Below, piece by piece: positions 26,732-36,149 of a stretch of DNA of 64,000 nucleotides. Source of the DNA: Halobacillus shinanisalinarum (lineage in GTDB: Bacteria; Bacillota; Bacilli; Bacillales; Halobacillaceae); the NCBI RefSeq assembly GCF_022919835.1, contig NZ_CP095074.1, positions 4,318,001 through 4,382,000 of the forward strand, read 5' to 3'. The first letter of the stretch is position 1, and each line of letters opens with the position of its first letter. Under the pieces are notes generated by a model. That model made no database searches, was not told the DNA's origin, and saw only the letters and a list, made by a program, of their open reading frames with translations. The translations under genes were made by a program, and so were the position numbers.

Positions 26732-27493
26732 ATGTTTAAAAAACTAATGGCACGTGCAGGCATTGGCGCAGCCAAGGTGGATACACAGCTTGAGAAGTTG
26801 GAGCTCCAACCTGGCGAAACTGTAGCAGGCAAGGTAGTTGTTCAAGGTGGGGAAGTCGAACAGGAGATTGAGCAAATCACCATCTTTCTTATGACTGAAG
26901 CACTGAGAGAAGTCGATGATAAGAAAATTAAAGAAACGGTAAAGCTGGAACAATATCGTATATCTGGTGAGCTTGTCATTGCAGCGAAGGAAACGAAGGA
27001 AATTCCTTTTTCTATCGATGTTCCAATACACACACCAGCTACACTAAATAAGCTTCCTCTATGGTTTGAAACAGGACTTGATATCCCCATGGCCCTTGAT
27101 GCTGAGGATCGAGATTATATTAAAGTATCCGTCCATCCACACATTGAAACTGTTCTTCAAGCGGTGGAAAGAGAGCTTGGTTTTCACCTGAAGAAAGTTG
27201 AGATGGAGCATTCAAGAAGGCACGGTTATATCCAGGAGTTTGAATTTCTCCCTGGTGGTGAATTTAGAGGATATTTAGATGAGTTGGAACTGATCTTCTT
27301 TTTGGATTCTCATGGTTTGCGTGTATTCTTACAAGTCGATCGAAAAGCAAGGGGATTGGGCGGCTTGTTTGCAGAAGCTTTGGAAATGGATGAATCAAAT
27401 ATCCAATTATATTTTTCAAAAGAAGATTTACAGTCAGGGTCGGAAACGATTGCGAGAGAGCTAGGGAAAACAATAAGAGAACAAGTAAAATAG
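26732..27493 (+). CDS. spo0M: Sporulation-control protein Spo0M
   Basis: 253 aa, close to the 258-aa Bacillus subtilis Spo0M. The arrestin-like N-terminal domain begins FKKLMARAGIGAAKVDTQLEKLELQPGETVAGKVVVQGG and contains the paired beta-sandwich repeats; SIDVPIHTPATLNKLPLWFETGLDIPMALDAED is diagnostic. It is a cytoplasmic regulator affecting early sporulation and cell division. GGGGGATGATCAT precedes the ATG, and a strong terminator follows. Confidence 0.93.
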   Translation: MFKKLMARAGIGAAKVDTQLEKLELQPGETVAGKVVVQGGEVEQEIEQITIFLMTEALREVDDKKIKETVKLEQYRISGELVIAAKETKEIPFSIDVPIHTPATLNKLPLWFETGLDIPMALDAEDRDYIKVSVHPHIETVLQAVERELGFHLKKVEMEHSRRHGYIQEFEFLPGGEFRGYLDELELIFFLDSHGLRVFLQVDRKARGLGGLFAEALEMDESNIQLYFSKEDLQSGSETIARELGKTIREQVK

Positions 27494-27497
27494 GGGA

Positions 27498-27533
27498 AAA
27501 GCTGCCAGAGTTTTTGATTCTGGCAGCTTTTTT
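27498..27533 (+). terminator. Terminator of spo0M
   Basis: A perfect 12-bp stem, AAAGCTGCCAGA with TCTGGCAGCTTT, followed by TTT. Confidence 0.9.
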
Positions 27534-27546
27534 GACTTTTCTTTTA

Positions 27547-27570
27547 AATTAGATTAATATCTAATTAGAT
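27547..27570. promoter_or_regulatory. Predicted operator 1 of the ArsR-type regulator
   Basis: AATTAGAT-N4-ATCTAATT (27547-27566), overlapping the 12-bp palindrome ATCTAATTAGAT (27559-27570), 28 nt before the regulator gene. The same arrangement occurs at 28210-28233 before the MFS gene. Confidence 0.65.
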
Positions 27571-27597
27571 GAATGACGAATAAGGAGGAGAGTTATT

Positions 27598-28185
27598 ATG
27601 CAATTAAATAAAATGGTCGCCTTCCATAAAGCAGTAGGGGATCCAACTAGATTAAGAATTGTATCACTTTTACTTACGGGCCCCATGCATGGTCAGTTGA
27701 TTGCTGAGAAACTTGGTCTGAAACCTCCAACCATTACCCACCACTTAAAAAAGTTAAGAGACACAGGGATGGTTTATTCGAAAAGAGATAAAAATACGGT
27801 TTACTTTTATCTGGATAAAAAGAAAGTTGAATTTATGGCTACGGCGATCTTGAGGATAGGAGATGATGAAGTGAGAAAAGAAGAACTGTATGTAAATGAA
27901 GCCGAGCAACGTAAGATTATCAACAGTTTTATCGCAAGGGATGGCAGATTGAAGCAAATGCCGAGCCAACTTAAGAAAAAGCTTGTGATTTTATCTTATT
28001 ATGTACAGGAATTTCAACCTGGTAAAGTGTATGAGGAACAAGAGGTAAATGAATACATTCAACGGTTCTATGATGATTATGCAACAATGAGACGAGAATG
28101 GATTATGCAGCAATTTATGTATAGAGAAAATAATAGATATGAGTTGAATCCTACAGAGATGTGGCCAGTTGTTGTGAAAAGGTGA
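27598..28185 (+). CDS. ArsR-type HTH regulator with DUF2087 domain
   Basis: 195 aa. N-terminal winged helix (about residues 5-85): VGDPTRLRIVSLLLTGPMHGQLIAEKLGLKPPTITHHLKKLRDTGMV, then a beta wing. The C-terminal half (DGRLKQMPSQLKKKLVILSYYVQEFQPGKVYEEQEVNEYI) is the DUF2087 domain often joined to such HTH domains. No metal-binding cysteine pair typical of ArsR/SmtB is seen, so the signal is unknown. Matching inverted repeats before this gene and before the next one suggest that it represses itself and the MFS exporter. AAGGAGGAGAG precedes the ATG. Confidence 0.87.
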   Translation: MQLNKMVAFHKAVGDPTRLRIVSLLLTGPMHGQLIAEKLGLKPPTITHHLKKLRDTGMVYSKRDKNTVYFYLDKKKVEFMATAILRIGDDEVRKEELYVNEAEQRKIINSFIARDGRLKQMPSQLKKKLVILSYYVQEFQPGKVYEEQEVNEYIQRFYDDYATMRREWIMQQFMYRENNRYELNPTEMWPVVVKR

Positions 28186-28209
28186 AGGAACTATCACCTT
28201 TTTTTTATA

Positions 28210-28233
28210 ATCTAATTAGATAATCATCTAATT
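28210..28233. promoter_or_regulatory. Predicted operator 2, before the MFS gene
   Basis: The palindrome ATCTAATTAGAT (28210-28221) overlaps AATTAGAT-N4-ATCTAATT (28214-28233), the same half-sites and spacing as operator 1. It lies 15 nt before the MFS start codon. Confidence 0.65.
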
Positions 28234-28248
28234 TCAGGGGGGGAGAAT

Positions 28249-29439
28249 ATGTCAGATCGTTTTCATAAGCATCCTTACAGCTATTTATTCTGTTCAGGGA
28301 TTGTAAACGGGATAGGAGACCGATTTAGTCAAGTTGCTGTGCTGGCACTGTTATTGGAGCTAACAGATTCAGGTTTAGCAGTTGGGATCGTGATGGGGAT
28401 GCGCGTCCTTCCTTATTTAGTATTATCCCCGATTGCCGGAAAGCTTGCAGATGTTTGGGATCGGCGGAAGATTATGATCGTAACAGATGTTGTAAGAGTT
28501 CCATTTGCCCTATCCTTTATATTCGTGCCATCAGTTGAAGATCTGTGGATTATCTACGTTAGCATGTTTGTACTTGCTTGTGGAGAAGCCATCTATCAAC
28601 CTGTTAGAAAAAGTAGTATTGGAGTGATCGTTGACCAGCAACACTACACTAAAGTAAATGGATTAGAGCAGGTTGTGATAGGGATTGTGCTAGTGGCCGG
28701 TTCCGTAACAGGCGGTGTCGTAGCATTTTTTGTAGGGGAGGATGTGGCTTTTGTTCTTAATGCGTGTACATTCATTGCTGCTGCGCTTATTATAAAACAT
28801 CTCGTGATAAAAAAAGTAGTGAACAAGGACCAACCTACAATAATTAAAAGGCCGCACCTTAACATAACGTTTGGTCCAATTGTTATGTTTATAGTAGTCA
28901 TCCAAGCTGTGTCTGCTATGCTAGATGGCTTCTTCAATGTATTAATCAGCTATTATGGGGCGGAGACATTTTCAATGGCAGATTTAGGTGTTGGAATCCT
29001 GTATGGTGCTCTAGGGGTTGGGCTGGTGATCAGTTTTTTTGTTTCGAAAAAGGTTACCGGAAATTTACTTTTGGTAGGAATCATATCAGTTGGTCTTGAA
29101 GGGGTGTTGCAAATTATTGCCAGCCAGGCACCAACGCTATGGTACATAGCTATAACCTTTACAGGAATTTCATTGATTGGCGGAGTTGGTGCTGCTTGCT
29201 TTGATAGTATTGTGATGAGAATGACACCTAAATCTCAGCAAGGTGAAGTGTTTGGGGTGATTGGATCAATTTCGAACGTAGTGATAGGTATAGCGATGTT
29301 TAGTGCGGGTTGGTTTCTTGAGTTGTTCTCCCCTAGAATTATAGGCCTTGTAGGTGGTTCTGCAGCTATCTTTGTTATGTTTCTATTGATACTAGTTTTT
29401 ATTTTTTCGTTTTCATCCAAAAATTTAACAGAACAATAG
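28249..29439 (+). CDS. MFS transporter, drug-efflux-like
   Basis: 396 aa, about 12 membrane helices. The motif A-like loop SPIAGKLADVWDRRKIMI lies between helices 2 and 3, and the start is DRFSQVAVLALLLELTDSGLAVG, as in the MFS_3/enterobactin-exporter-like group. The substrate is unknown. It sits 63 nt downstream of the ArsR-type regulator with its own copy of the predicted operator, so induction by the regulator's ligand is likely. The start follows AGGGGGGGAGAAT. Confidence 0.87.
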   Translation: MSDRFHKHPYSYLFCSGIVNGIGDRFSQVAVLALLLELTDSGLAVGIVMGMRVLPYLVLSPIAGKLADVWDRRKIMIVTDVVRVPFALSFIFVPSVEDLWIIYVSMFVLACGEAIYQPVRKSSIGVIVDQQHYTKVNGLEQVVIGIVLVAGSVTGGVVAFFVGEDVAFVLNACTFIAAALIIKHLVIKKVVNKDQPTIIKRPHLNITFGPIVMFIVVIQAVSAMLDGFFNVLISYYGAETFSMADLGVGILYGALGVGLVISFFVSKKVTGNLLLVGIISVGLEGVLQIIASQAPTLWYIAITFTGISLIGGVGAACFDSIVMRMTPKSQQGEVFGVIGSISNVVIGIAMFSAGWFLELFSPRIIGLVGGSAAIFVMFLLILVFIFSFSSKNLTEQ

Positions 29440-29579
29440 AAGAAGAAGTATATTATCCATTGACGCTGTAGGCTTGTGGTTCTGCAATGAGTTACAGGTC
29501 TTCTTCATTGATTTTTACAAGGATGTTTGATTATTTAATAAATAGGGAATAAATCAATAAATTGAAAAGAAGGGGTCTT

Positions 29580-30368
29580 ATGAGGAAAGGTACAACAGAG
29601 AAGGACATGATTAAATATGATCATGGGCTGCTTATAGAAGAGTCCGATCAAGTTGCAGAAGAATATCCGCTGACAATTGTTTTAAATGATGAAGAATTTG
29701 CTACAATGGTCTGCACGCCAATGCATTTAGAAGAACTTGTTATAGGGTTCTTAGCATCAGAAGGAGCAATCAGAACAATAGCAGATGTTGATTCCATTTC
29801 AATTGATGAAGAACGAGGATTTGCTTACATAACGACAAATGTCACATTTGAAAAAGTGGATACGACGAGGCGGTGGATTGGTTCCTGCTGTGGTAAAAGC
29901 CGGGCATTCTATTTTCAAAATGATGCGAAGATCGCAAAGACGGTAATGGATGAAATGAAAATAGAGCCGGAGTTTTGTTTAACATTGATGGAAGCGTTTC
30001 AAAAGAAAGCAGATATGTTTAAAAAGACCGGTGGTGTCCATCAGGCTGCTATTGCATCTACTCAGGGTGTGGAGATTGTCTTCAATGACATAGGAAGACA
30101 CAATGCCTTAGACAAGCTATACGGATATCTATTAAAGCAACATCTCTCGCGTAAACATAAGATTATTATTTTCAGCGGACGGATTTCTTCAGAAGTATTA
30201 TTAAAGGTATCTAAAATGGGAATTGGTTTTCTCTTATCAAAGTCAGCCCCAACAGATCTTGCTTTGAAGCTTGCTGAGGATTTAAATATTACCGCAGTTG
30301 GTTTTGTAAGAGGGAAGAGGATGAATATTTACACACATGCTAAAAGGTTAGCTATTCATCAGGAATAG
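29580..30368 (+). CDS. fdhD: Formate dehydrogenase accessory sulfurtransferase FdhD
   Basis: 262 aa. Delivers sulfur to the bis-MGD cofactor of formate dehydrogenase. Family blocks are [34 protein letters not shown], the catalytic cysteine pair in [34 protein letters not shown] and [17 protein letters not shown]. The ATG at 29580 follows AAGAAGGGGTCTT and is preferred over the TTG at 29562. It lies 28 nt before the dehydrogenase gene, and the pairing confirms both calls. Confidence 0.94.
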   Translation: MRKGTTEKDMIKYDHGLLIEESDQVAEEYPLTIVLNDEEFATMVCTPMHLEELVIGFLASEGAIRTIADVDSISIDEERGFAYITTNVTFEKVDTTRRWIGSCCGKSRAFYFQNDAKIAKTVMDEMKIEPEFCLTLMEAFQKKADMFKKTGGVHQAAIASTQGVEIVFNDIGRHNALDKLYGYLLKQHLSRKHKIIIFSGRISSEVLLKVSKMGIGFLLSKSAPTDLALKLAEDLNITAVGFVRGKRMNIYTHAKRLAIHQE

Positions 30369-30396
30369 CGGATTTTTACTAAAGGAGGAGCTTCAA

Positions 30397-33348
30397 TTGT
30401 TAGAACACGAACATACAGTTGTGACGATCAATGGCAGTGAATACTTAGCAGACCCTGGGCAAAATCTCTTGGATCTATTAAACACGACAGATGAAAATAT
30501 ACCTCAGATTTGCTACAACGAGTCACTCGGGCCTATTGAAACGTGTGATACGTGTATCGTTCAGGTAAACGGTGAACTTACTCGTGCTTGTGGTATGAAG
30601 GTCGAAGCAGGAATGAAAGTTCAAACACAGCTGCCTCATGTTCATAAGGCACAAAAAGAATCATTAGATCGTATCTTAGAGAATCACGAACTCTATTGCA
30701 CAGTTTGTGATTATAATAATGGATCCTGCGAAATCCATAATACAATGGCTGATTTTGGCTTGGAACATCAATCAAGACCATTTGAACCAAAGGCATACGA
30801 TCGTGATGAGTCAGGTTCTTTTTATCGCTACGACCCAGATCAGTGTATTCTTTGCGGACGCTGTGTGGAAGTATGTCAGGATATTCAAGTAAATGAGACG
30901 TTGACAATAGACTGGGAGCGTCAGCAACCCCGAGTAATTTGGGATAATGATGTTCCTATCGACCAGTCCTCTTGTGTTAACTGTGGACAGTGCTCAACTG
31001 TTTGTCCTTGCAACGCGATGATGGAGACTGGCATGGAAGGCGAAGCGGGATTTCTCACTGACCAACAACCAGGGATCTTGAAATCAATGATCGAGTTAAC
31101 GAAAAAGGCGGAAACAGGTTATGGACCTCTTTTTGCTGTATCTGATACAGAAGCTTCGATGCGTGAAGATCGAATTAAGAAGACAAAAACGGTTTGTACC
31201 TACTGTGGGGTAGGCTGTTCCTTTGATGTTTGGACAAAGGATCGTAAAGTACTTAAAATAGAACCGAGTGCGCAGTCACCCGCAAATGGAATTTCGACGT
31301 GTGTAAAAGGCAAGTTTGGCTGGGACTACGTGAATAGTGATGAGCGTTTAACCAAGCCGCTTATACGCAAGGGTGAATCGTTTGAAGAGGTAGAGTGGGA
31401 TGAAGCGATTTCCTACGTAGCTAAACGATTTACTGAGGTCAAAGCGGAGAAGGGCGCAGATGATTTGGGGTTTATTTCCTCTTCTAAGGCAACAAATGAA
31501 GAGTCTTACCTCATGCAGAAGTTAGCCCGTCAAATAATTGGAACAAATAACATTGATAATTGTTCACGTTATTGCCAGACACCGGCAACAATGGGCTTAT
31601 TCAGAACAGTAGGTTACGGTGGGGATTCAGGGTCAATTGATGATATTGCCAATTCTAATCTAGTTATAACAGTTGGTTCAAACACTGCTGAATCCCACCC
31701 CGTGCTGGCATCAAGAATCAAACGGTCACATAAGCTGTTCGACCAAAAGCTTTTCGTGTTTGATTTACGAAAACATGAAATGGGGAAACGGGCTGACCGC
31801 TTTTATTCACCAAACTCCGGCTCTGATTTAGCATGGCTTTCAGCTGTAACAAAATATATTTTAGATGAAGGATTAGAAGATAAGCAGTTTTTAGAAGAGT
31901 GGGTAAACGGTTTTGATGAGTACAGGGAAAGTCTTGAACCCTTTACTATGGAGTATGCTTCAGAGCTGACAGGCATTCCGGAAAGTGAACTTATCGAAGT
32001 AGCTGAAGAAGTTGCACGTTCTGAGAGTGTAGCCATTTGCTGGGCTATGGGTGTCACACAGCATATGCGTGGAAGTGATACAAGTACAGCGATCTCGAAT
32101 TTGCTTCTGATCACAGGGAATTACCGAAAACCTGGTGCAGGAGCGTACCCTCTTCGTGGTCATAATAATGTGCAGGGCTGCAGTGATTTCGGCAGTATGC
32201 CGAATTTTTTTCCTGGTTATGAAGCAACAACAGATGACGAAGTTCGCGGTCGTTACGAGGATAAGTGGGGAGTAGAGCTTCCAGCAGAATTTGGTAAAGA
32301 TAACCACCAAATGATCGAGGCCATCCACGCAGATAACCTTAGCGCTATGTATGTCATTGGTGAAGATACAGGCATTGTAGATGCGAACATTAATTACGTG
32401 ACAAGTGCTTTCGAGAAACTTGATTTCTTTGTTGTTCAAGATCTCTTTTTAACAAAAACGGCAGAGTATGCAGATGTGATTCTTCCCGCTGCTCCAAGTC
32501 TCGAGAAAGATGGGACGTTCACAAATACTGAACGTCGTATTCAGCGTTTGTATAAATCACTTGACCCTCTGGCAGGTTCTAAACCAGACTGGGAGATTCT
32601 TTCATTACTTGCTAAAGAGATGGGATACGATTGGGGTTACGAACATCCCGCAGAAATTATGGAGGAGGCAGCTAGTTTAGCTCCTCTGTTTGCAGGTGTT
32701 TCCTATGGACGTCTGGAAGGATACAATTCCCTGCAGTGGCCTGTAGCAGAGGATGGAACGGATCAACCGCTTTTATTTCTCGATGGCTTTCCTTTTGAAG
32801 ATAAAAAAGCTCAGCTTTATCCACTGCAATTTGTGCTTGAGTACGGTACAACGGAAGAATATGATCTTCATGTAAATAACGGACGTCTTTTAGAGCATTT
32901 CCATGAAGGGAATATGACGTATAAATCAGAAGGAATTACAAGAAAAACACCTACTGCGTGGATAGAAGTTTCAGAAGAATTAGCGGAAGAACGTGGACTT
33001 AAAGAAGGCGGTACTGTGAAGCTAATTTCCGATGCAGGTGAAGCTACAGGGGTAGTGACAATAACTGATCGTGTCAAAGGAAAGGAACTTTTCCTTCCAT
33101 TGAATGATAATGGGAAATCTGCGGTTAACTTCTTAACGGATAATCGTGTTGACAAAGACAGCAACACACCAGCATACAAAGAGATTGCAGTACGAATGGA
33201 AGTAGTGAAAAAAGAAGGAAAATCACCGATTCGCTCAAATAATCACCGTAGAGGAAATCCTGTACCTCAAATCAGTGTGCAAGTGGAGAAGAAATGGAAG
33301 CGGGACGATTATGTATTCCCGGGAAATCAGGTGAATAAAAATGGCTAA
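30397..33348 (+). CDS. Formate dehydrogenase alpha subunit, Cys type
   Basis: 983 aa, TTG start after AAAGGAGGAGCTTCAA. In order: a [2Fe-2S] ferredoxin domain (about 5-85; [15 protein letters not shown]), an NADH-dehydrogenase-like Cys/His cluster ([15 protein letters not shown]), two [4Fe-4S] motifs ([11 protein letters not shown] and [13 protein letters not shown]), the MopB [4Fe-4S] motif (CTYCGVGC, then TCVKGK), and the molybdopterin domains with [11 protein letters not shown]. There the Mo ligand is Cys, not selenocysteine. It resembles the Bacillus subtilis YjgC/YrhE proteins. It is cytoplasmic (no Tat signal) and probably feeds electrons to NAD or another soluble acceptor. It overlaps the DUF1641 gene by 8 nt. 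Confidence 0.94.
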   Translation: MLEHEHTVVTINGSEYLADPGQNLLDLLNTTDENIPQICYNESLGPIETCDTCIVQVNGELTRACGMKVEAGMKVQTQLPHVHKAQKESLDRILENHELYCTVCDYNNGSCEIHNTMADFGLEHQSRPFEPKAYDRDESGSFYRYDPDQCILCGRCVEVCQDIQVNETLTIDWERQQPRVIWDNDVPIDQSSCVNCGQCSTVCPCNAMMETGMEGEAGFLTDQQPGILKSMIELTKKAETGYGPLFAVSDTEASMREDRIKKTKTVCTYCGVGCSFDVWTKDRKVLKIEPSAQSPANGISTCVKGKFGWDYVNSDERLTKPLIRKGESFEEVEWDEAISYVAKRFTEVKAEKGADDLGFISSSKATNEESYLMQKLARQIIGTNNIDNCSRYCQTPATMGLFRTVGYGGDSGSIDDIANSNLVITVGSNTAESHPVLASRIKRSHKLFDQKLFVFDLRKHEMGKRADRFYSPNSGSDLAWLSAVTKYILDEGLEDKQFLEEWVNGFDEYRESLEPFTMEYASELTGIPESELIEVAEEVARSESVAICWAMGVTQHMRGSDTSTAISNLLLITGNYRKPGAGAYPLRGHNNVQGCSDFGSMPNFFPGYEATTDDEVRGRYEDKWGVELPAEFGKDNHQMIEAIHADNLSAMYVIGEDTGIVDANINYVTSAFEKLDFFVVQDLFLTKTAEYADVILPAAPSLEKDGTFTNTERRIQRLYKSLDPLAGSKPDWEILSLLAKEMGYDWGYEHPAEIMEEAASLAPLFAGVSYGRLEGYNSLQWPVAEDGTDQPLLFLDGFPFEDKKAQLYPLQFVLEYGTTEEYDLHVNNGRLLEHFHEGNMTYKSEGITRKTPTAWIEVSEELAEERGLKEGGTVKLISDAGEATGVVTITDRVKGKELFLPLNDNGKSAVNFLTDNRVDKDSNTPAYKEIAVRMEVVKKEGKSPIRSNNHRRGNPVPQISVQVEKKWKRDDYVFPGNQVNKNG

Positions 33349-33808
33349 AGCAATTAGAAATATTAAGCGTCTCGAGGTTTCTCGCGAGGAACAAATAGAA
33401 AAAGACGTTTCAGAGGTGAAAGAGGCGGTAGCAGATAATAAGGATGCTATCTTAAAAGGGATTAAGTTGTTACAGGCGCTAGACGAAGGCGGGACACTTG
33501 ATTCTGCCTATGCTTTCACAAGATCAAAGAAGCAGGCTCTGGGATATGTGGCAAATGAATTAAATAAAGATCAATATGCATCATTGATTGAGAATCTCCC
33601 TGAAATGATCTTCCTTCTAGGGGACTTAGATATGAAATCTCTACGGGAGGTTACAGGACGTGTAAACCAAGGTATTGAACAAATGAATGCAGATGATCAC
33701 GCTAAAAAAACATCTGTATTCGAATTAGCCAAGGCCTTAAAGGATCCGGAAATCAATAGAAGTATTACGATGATGATGCAATTTCTTAAAGGAATGGGAC
33801 GTGAATAG
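33341..33808 (+). CDS. DUF1641 family protein (YjgD-like)
   Basis: 155 aa, start overlapping the dehydrogenase stop by 8 nt. DUF1641 proteins accompany YjgC/YrhE-type formate dehydrogenases in Bacillus. Recognisable parts are [19 protein letters not shown] in the middle and [24 protein letters not shown] at the C-terminus. Soluble and helical, with no cofactor motif. Probably a small partner or assembly factor of the dehydrogenase. A perfect terminator follows. Confidence 0.88.
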   Translation: MAKAIRNIKRLEVSREEQIEKDVSEVKEAVADNKDAILKGIKLLQALDEGGTLDSAYAFTRSKKQALGYVANELNKDQYASLIENLPEMIFLLGDLDMKSLREVTGRVNQGIEQMNADDHAKKTSVFELAKALKDPEINRSITMMMQFLKGMGRE

Positions 33809-33814
33809 TATTAT

Positions 33815-33855
33815 AAACAAGGGTTGCTCGAATTTATTTCGAGCAACCCTTGTTT
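33815..33855. terminator. Bidirectional terminator after the fdh operon
   Basis: A perfect 18-bp stem (arms 33815-33832 and 33838-33855, core GGGTTGCTCG) with a 5-nt loop. It lies between the convergent DUF1641 and DUF456 genes. Confidence 0.93.
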
Positions 33856-33900
33856 GGATGTGGAAAATTGGTCAATAGCTAAATGTGTATTTATATATCA

Positions 33901-34383
33901 TTAGAGCCAGATTTCCACAAAGAACCAAATGATCATGACAAGTTGAATAACGACTTTGGCTAGTGAGCCGCTTAAGAAGCCAAATAAAGAACCTAGTGAT
34001 GCTTTAAATGCATCTTCGGTTGTTCGTTTTTGGACAAGTTCTACAATGAGAACAAGTAGGAAAGGGAGAAGGATGATACCAAAAGGCGGAACAATAAATG
34101 ATCCAATAATTACCCCGATGGCTGCAGAACGCTCTCCCCATTTACTGCCCCCATATCTTTTGACAAAGTAACTGTTAGCAATAATATCAGAGACGATCAG
34201 GACGATTGTTAAAATGATCATTCCAACCCAAAATAAGATGGAAAGCTCATCCCCATTGATAAAGAAAAAGTAAGCTAGGAAGCCAATCCAAAGTACGAGC
34301 GGACCGGGAATAATAGGGAATATGATGCTAGCAAAGCTGGCAATAAAACACACAATAATGATAATCCAAATAAGTATATCCAT
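33901..34383 (-). CDS. DUF456 family membrane protein
   Basis: 160 aa, four to five hydrophobic helices. The DUF456 (YqgC-like) pattern is visible: IFPIIPGPLVLWIGFLAY near the N-terminus, then DIIANSYFVKRYGGSKWGERSAAIGVIIGSFIVPPFGIILLPFLL. The Gly-rich KRYGGSKWG motif is typical. The function is unknown. GGAGGACGTCTTTTAA precedes the ATG. Single-gene unit. Confidence 0.85.
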   Translation of the reverse strand: MDILIWIIIIVCFIASFASIIFPIIPGPLVLWIGFLAYFFFINGDELSILFWVGMIILTIVLIVSDIIANSYFVKRYGGSKWGERSAAIGVIIGSFIVPPFGIILLPFLLVLIVELVQKRTTEDAFKASLGSLFGFLSGSLAKVVIQLVMIIWFFVEIWL

Positions 34384-34520
34384 TTAAAAGACGTCCTCCT
34401 ATTATTTCAGTAAAGAAACATAACTACGTTTCAACATGTTGCACTTTTCTATACGTTGTATCTTCCATTAGGTTTCGAGTTTTTAATTATATTATAAGCT
34501 TTTTCTAGAATGAACATGAA

Positions 34521-34555
34521 AAAACCCGGACTTCGTATGATTGAGTCCGGGTTTT
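34521..34555 (-). terminator. Terminator of the aldo/keto reductase gene
   Basis: AAAACCCGGACT and AGTCCGGGTTTT form a 12-bp stem directly after the stop codon of the minus-strand gene. Confidence 0.88.
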
Positions 34556-34560
34556 ACAGC

Positions 34561-35565
34561 TTATTTCATTCCTAAGTCTTGACGGTCAGGGGGTGCCATA
34601 AATTCAGGCCCCACTGGATCCTTAATATGTTTTAATAGGATTTCGTCAATCTCATGCATGCTTTCGTCATCAATGGTAAAGTTGATCACTTCATCGATTG
34701 GCTCTAGTTGTTCGGGACGCCGTCCACCCATTAGCGCGATACCGGAGCCAGGTTGTTGCAGAACCCATTTTAATGCCAAGTGTAGTACTCGTTTCCCGAA
34801 ACGATCTTGAGCGAGCTTGTCAAGCTCTTCAACAGCGTTTAAATATTGGTCAAATCTAGGCTGTTGAAATTTAGGGTCATTGTTTCTTAGATCGTCCCCT
34901 TTAAATTCACGATCAGCCGACATCTTTCCTGATAACAATCCTCTGCATAAAGAGCCATAAGAGACTGTCGTAATATTATGCTCTATCGTGTAAGGCAGGG
35001 TGCTTTTCTCAATCTCTCTCTCAAATAAGTTGTAGGGTGGCTGTAATGTGTGAATCGGAGCTGCTTCTCTAAAAATATCCATTTGCTCTGGTGAGAAGTT
35101 ACTGACGCCGATTGCACGAATTTTCCCTTGTTTATACAAATAGTGCAGGGCCTCCGCCGTTTCGTGTAAAGGAGTCATCGGATCAGGCCAATGCAATTGA
35201 TAAAGATCGATATAGTCTGTCTGCAATCTTTTTAGAGAATCTTCAACTTCTTTATGAATACGTTCCTTGCTTCCGTTACGAAAAAGATTGTCGTCTTGCC
35301 ATTCTAATCCCGCTTTTGTAGCTAGAAGTATGTTGTCACGGCTTCCGTAATCCTTCACCGCTTTCCCAACAATCTCCTCAGAACGGCCGAACCCATAAGC
35401 AGGTGCAGTATCAATCAAACTGATTCCTTTATCTAATGCAGCATGAATGGTTTGGATCGATTGTTTCTCATCCGTTCCGCCCCACATCAAGCCTCCAATC
35501 GCCCATGTACCCAGGCCAATTCGACTCGTCTCTAAATTTGTATTACTTATGTTCATGGTTTCCAT
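34561..35565 (-). CDS. Aldo/keto reductase (YhdN/GSP69-like)
   Basis: 334 aa, TIM-barrel NADPH oxidoreductase. The catalytic tetrad is visible: Asp in LIDTAPAYGFGRSEE with its Tyr, Lys in LLATKAGLEW, His in LYQLHWPDP. The cofactor end is GIALMGGRRPEQLEP. It resembles Bacillus subtilis YhdN (general stress protein 69). The start at 35565 follows GGAGGTGTAATA; a longer frame to 35655 would run through a SigB-like promoter. The likely role is detoxification of methylglyoxal or other aldehydes under stress. Confidence 0.9.
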   Translation of the reverse strand: METMNISNTNLETSRIGLGTWAIGGLMWGGTDEKQSIQTIHAALDKGISLIDTAPAYGFGRSEEIVGKAVKDYGSRDNILLATKAGLEWQDDNLFRNGSKERIHKEVEDSLKRLQTDYIDLYQLHWPDPMTPLHETAEALHYLYKQGKIRAIGVSNFSPEQMDIFREAAPIHTLQPPYNLFEREIEKSTLPYTIEHNITTVSYGSLCRGLLSGKMSADREFKGDDLRNNDPKFQQPRFDQYLNAVEELDKLAQDRFGKRVLHLALKWVLQQPGSGIALMGGRRPEQLEPIDEVINFTIDDESMHEIDEILLKHIKDPVGPEFMAPPDRQDLGMK

Positions 35566-35606
35566 TATTACACCTCCAAAGGCTGTAAGAAATTCTTTAA
35601 GTGAGT

Positions 35607-35632
35607 GTACCCGGTTTCGGTGATATTTAATC
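35607..35632 (-). promoter_or_regulatory. SigB-like promoter of the aldo/keto reductase
   Basis: On the minus strand, GATTAA, 14 nt, GGGTAC: five of six matches in each box to the SigB consensus GTTTAA-N12-14-GGGTAT, 41 nt before the start codon. The Bacillus subtilis homologue yhdN is a SigB-controlled gene. Confidence 0.55.
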
Positions 35633-35689
35633 TTAAATGTATTTTTGTGTTTCAATTTAAAGAAAACAAATGATAAAGTGAACCTTCAT

Positions 35690-36060
35690 AAGTGGGGTTT
35701 CACTGATGGTTTGTTGAGGTCTACACGACGTGGGTCACACAGACGTTGTTACAGGACGTGGCGACCTTAATCTGTGTTCCTTAAAATCGGACATTTCCGG
35801 ACGGTTAATCCCCTGCTTAACTTCTTATTTTCACGACAATATATTTGAGGTTTTACTGAGTGTTCATGCGGGATAAACGGTGAATTTCTTCGCTGCTTGG
35901 TTTTTCCGGTCCTCACGTAGGAAAGACATAAGCTGTGGTCCTCAAAACCGTCGCGACTTGAACTTCTTGCGACGCACGAGGACGTGCTCATGTCGACGTT
36001 CTCATTCGTTAACTTTTTGAACACACATTTAAAGGTCTTTCGTTACATTTCTCGGCTATA
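35690..36060. other. Unexplained non-coding block
   Basis: About 370 bases without a credible gene. It contains repeated CG-rich words (CACGACGTGGG, AGACGTTG, AGGACGTGG, GCGACGCACGAGGACGTGC, GTCGACGTTC), unlike ordinary AT-rich spacers here. The ACGTCCTG/AGGACGT words also occur in the elements at 6550 and 59060. A frame at 35767-36024 on the minus strand shows no recognisable protein. It may be a different dispersed repeat or a structured RNA. Confidence 0.4.
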
Positions 36061-36149
36061 ATTTTTCAATAATCTACAAACATAGCGATACAATAAACTT
36101 TAAACTTCAGGTATAATGAATGATAATTCAGTCAGAGGGGGAGACCTTA

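Noticed and set aside
31960..32439. 159-codon minus-strand frame opposite formate dehydrogenase
   Set aside because: A shadow of a well-supported gene; composition and lack of a ribosome binding site argue against coding.
30397..33348. Selenocysteine in formate dehydrogenase
   Set aside because: The active-site position is a normal Cys codon (SRYCQTP) and no in-frame TGA occurs.
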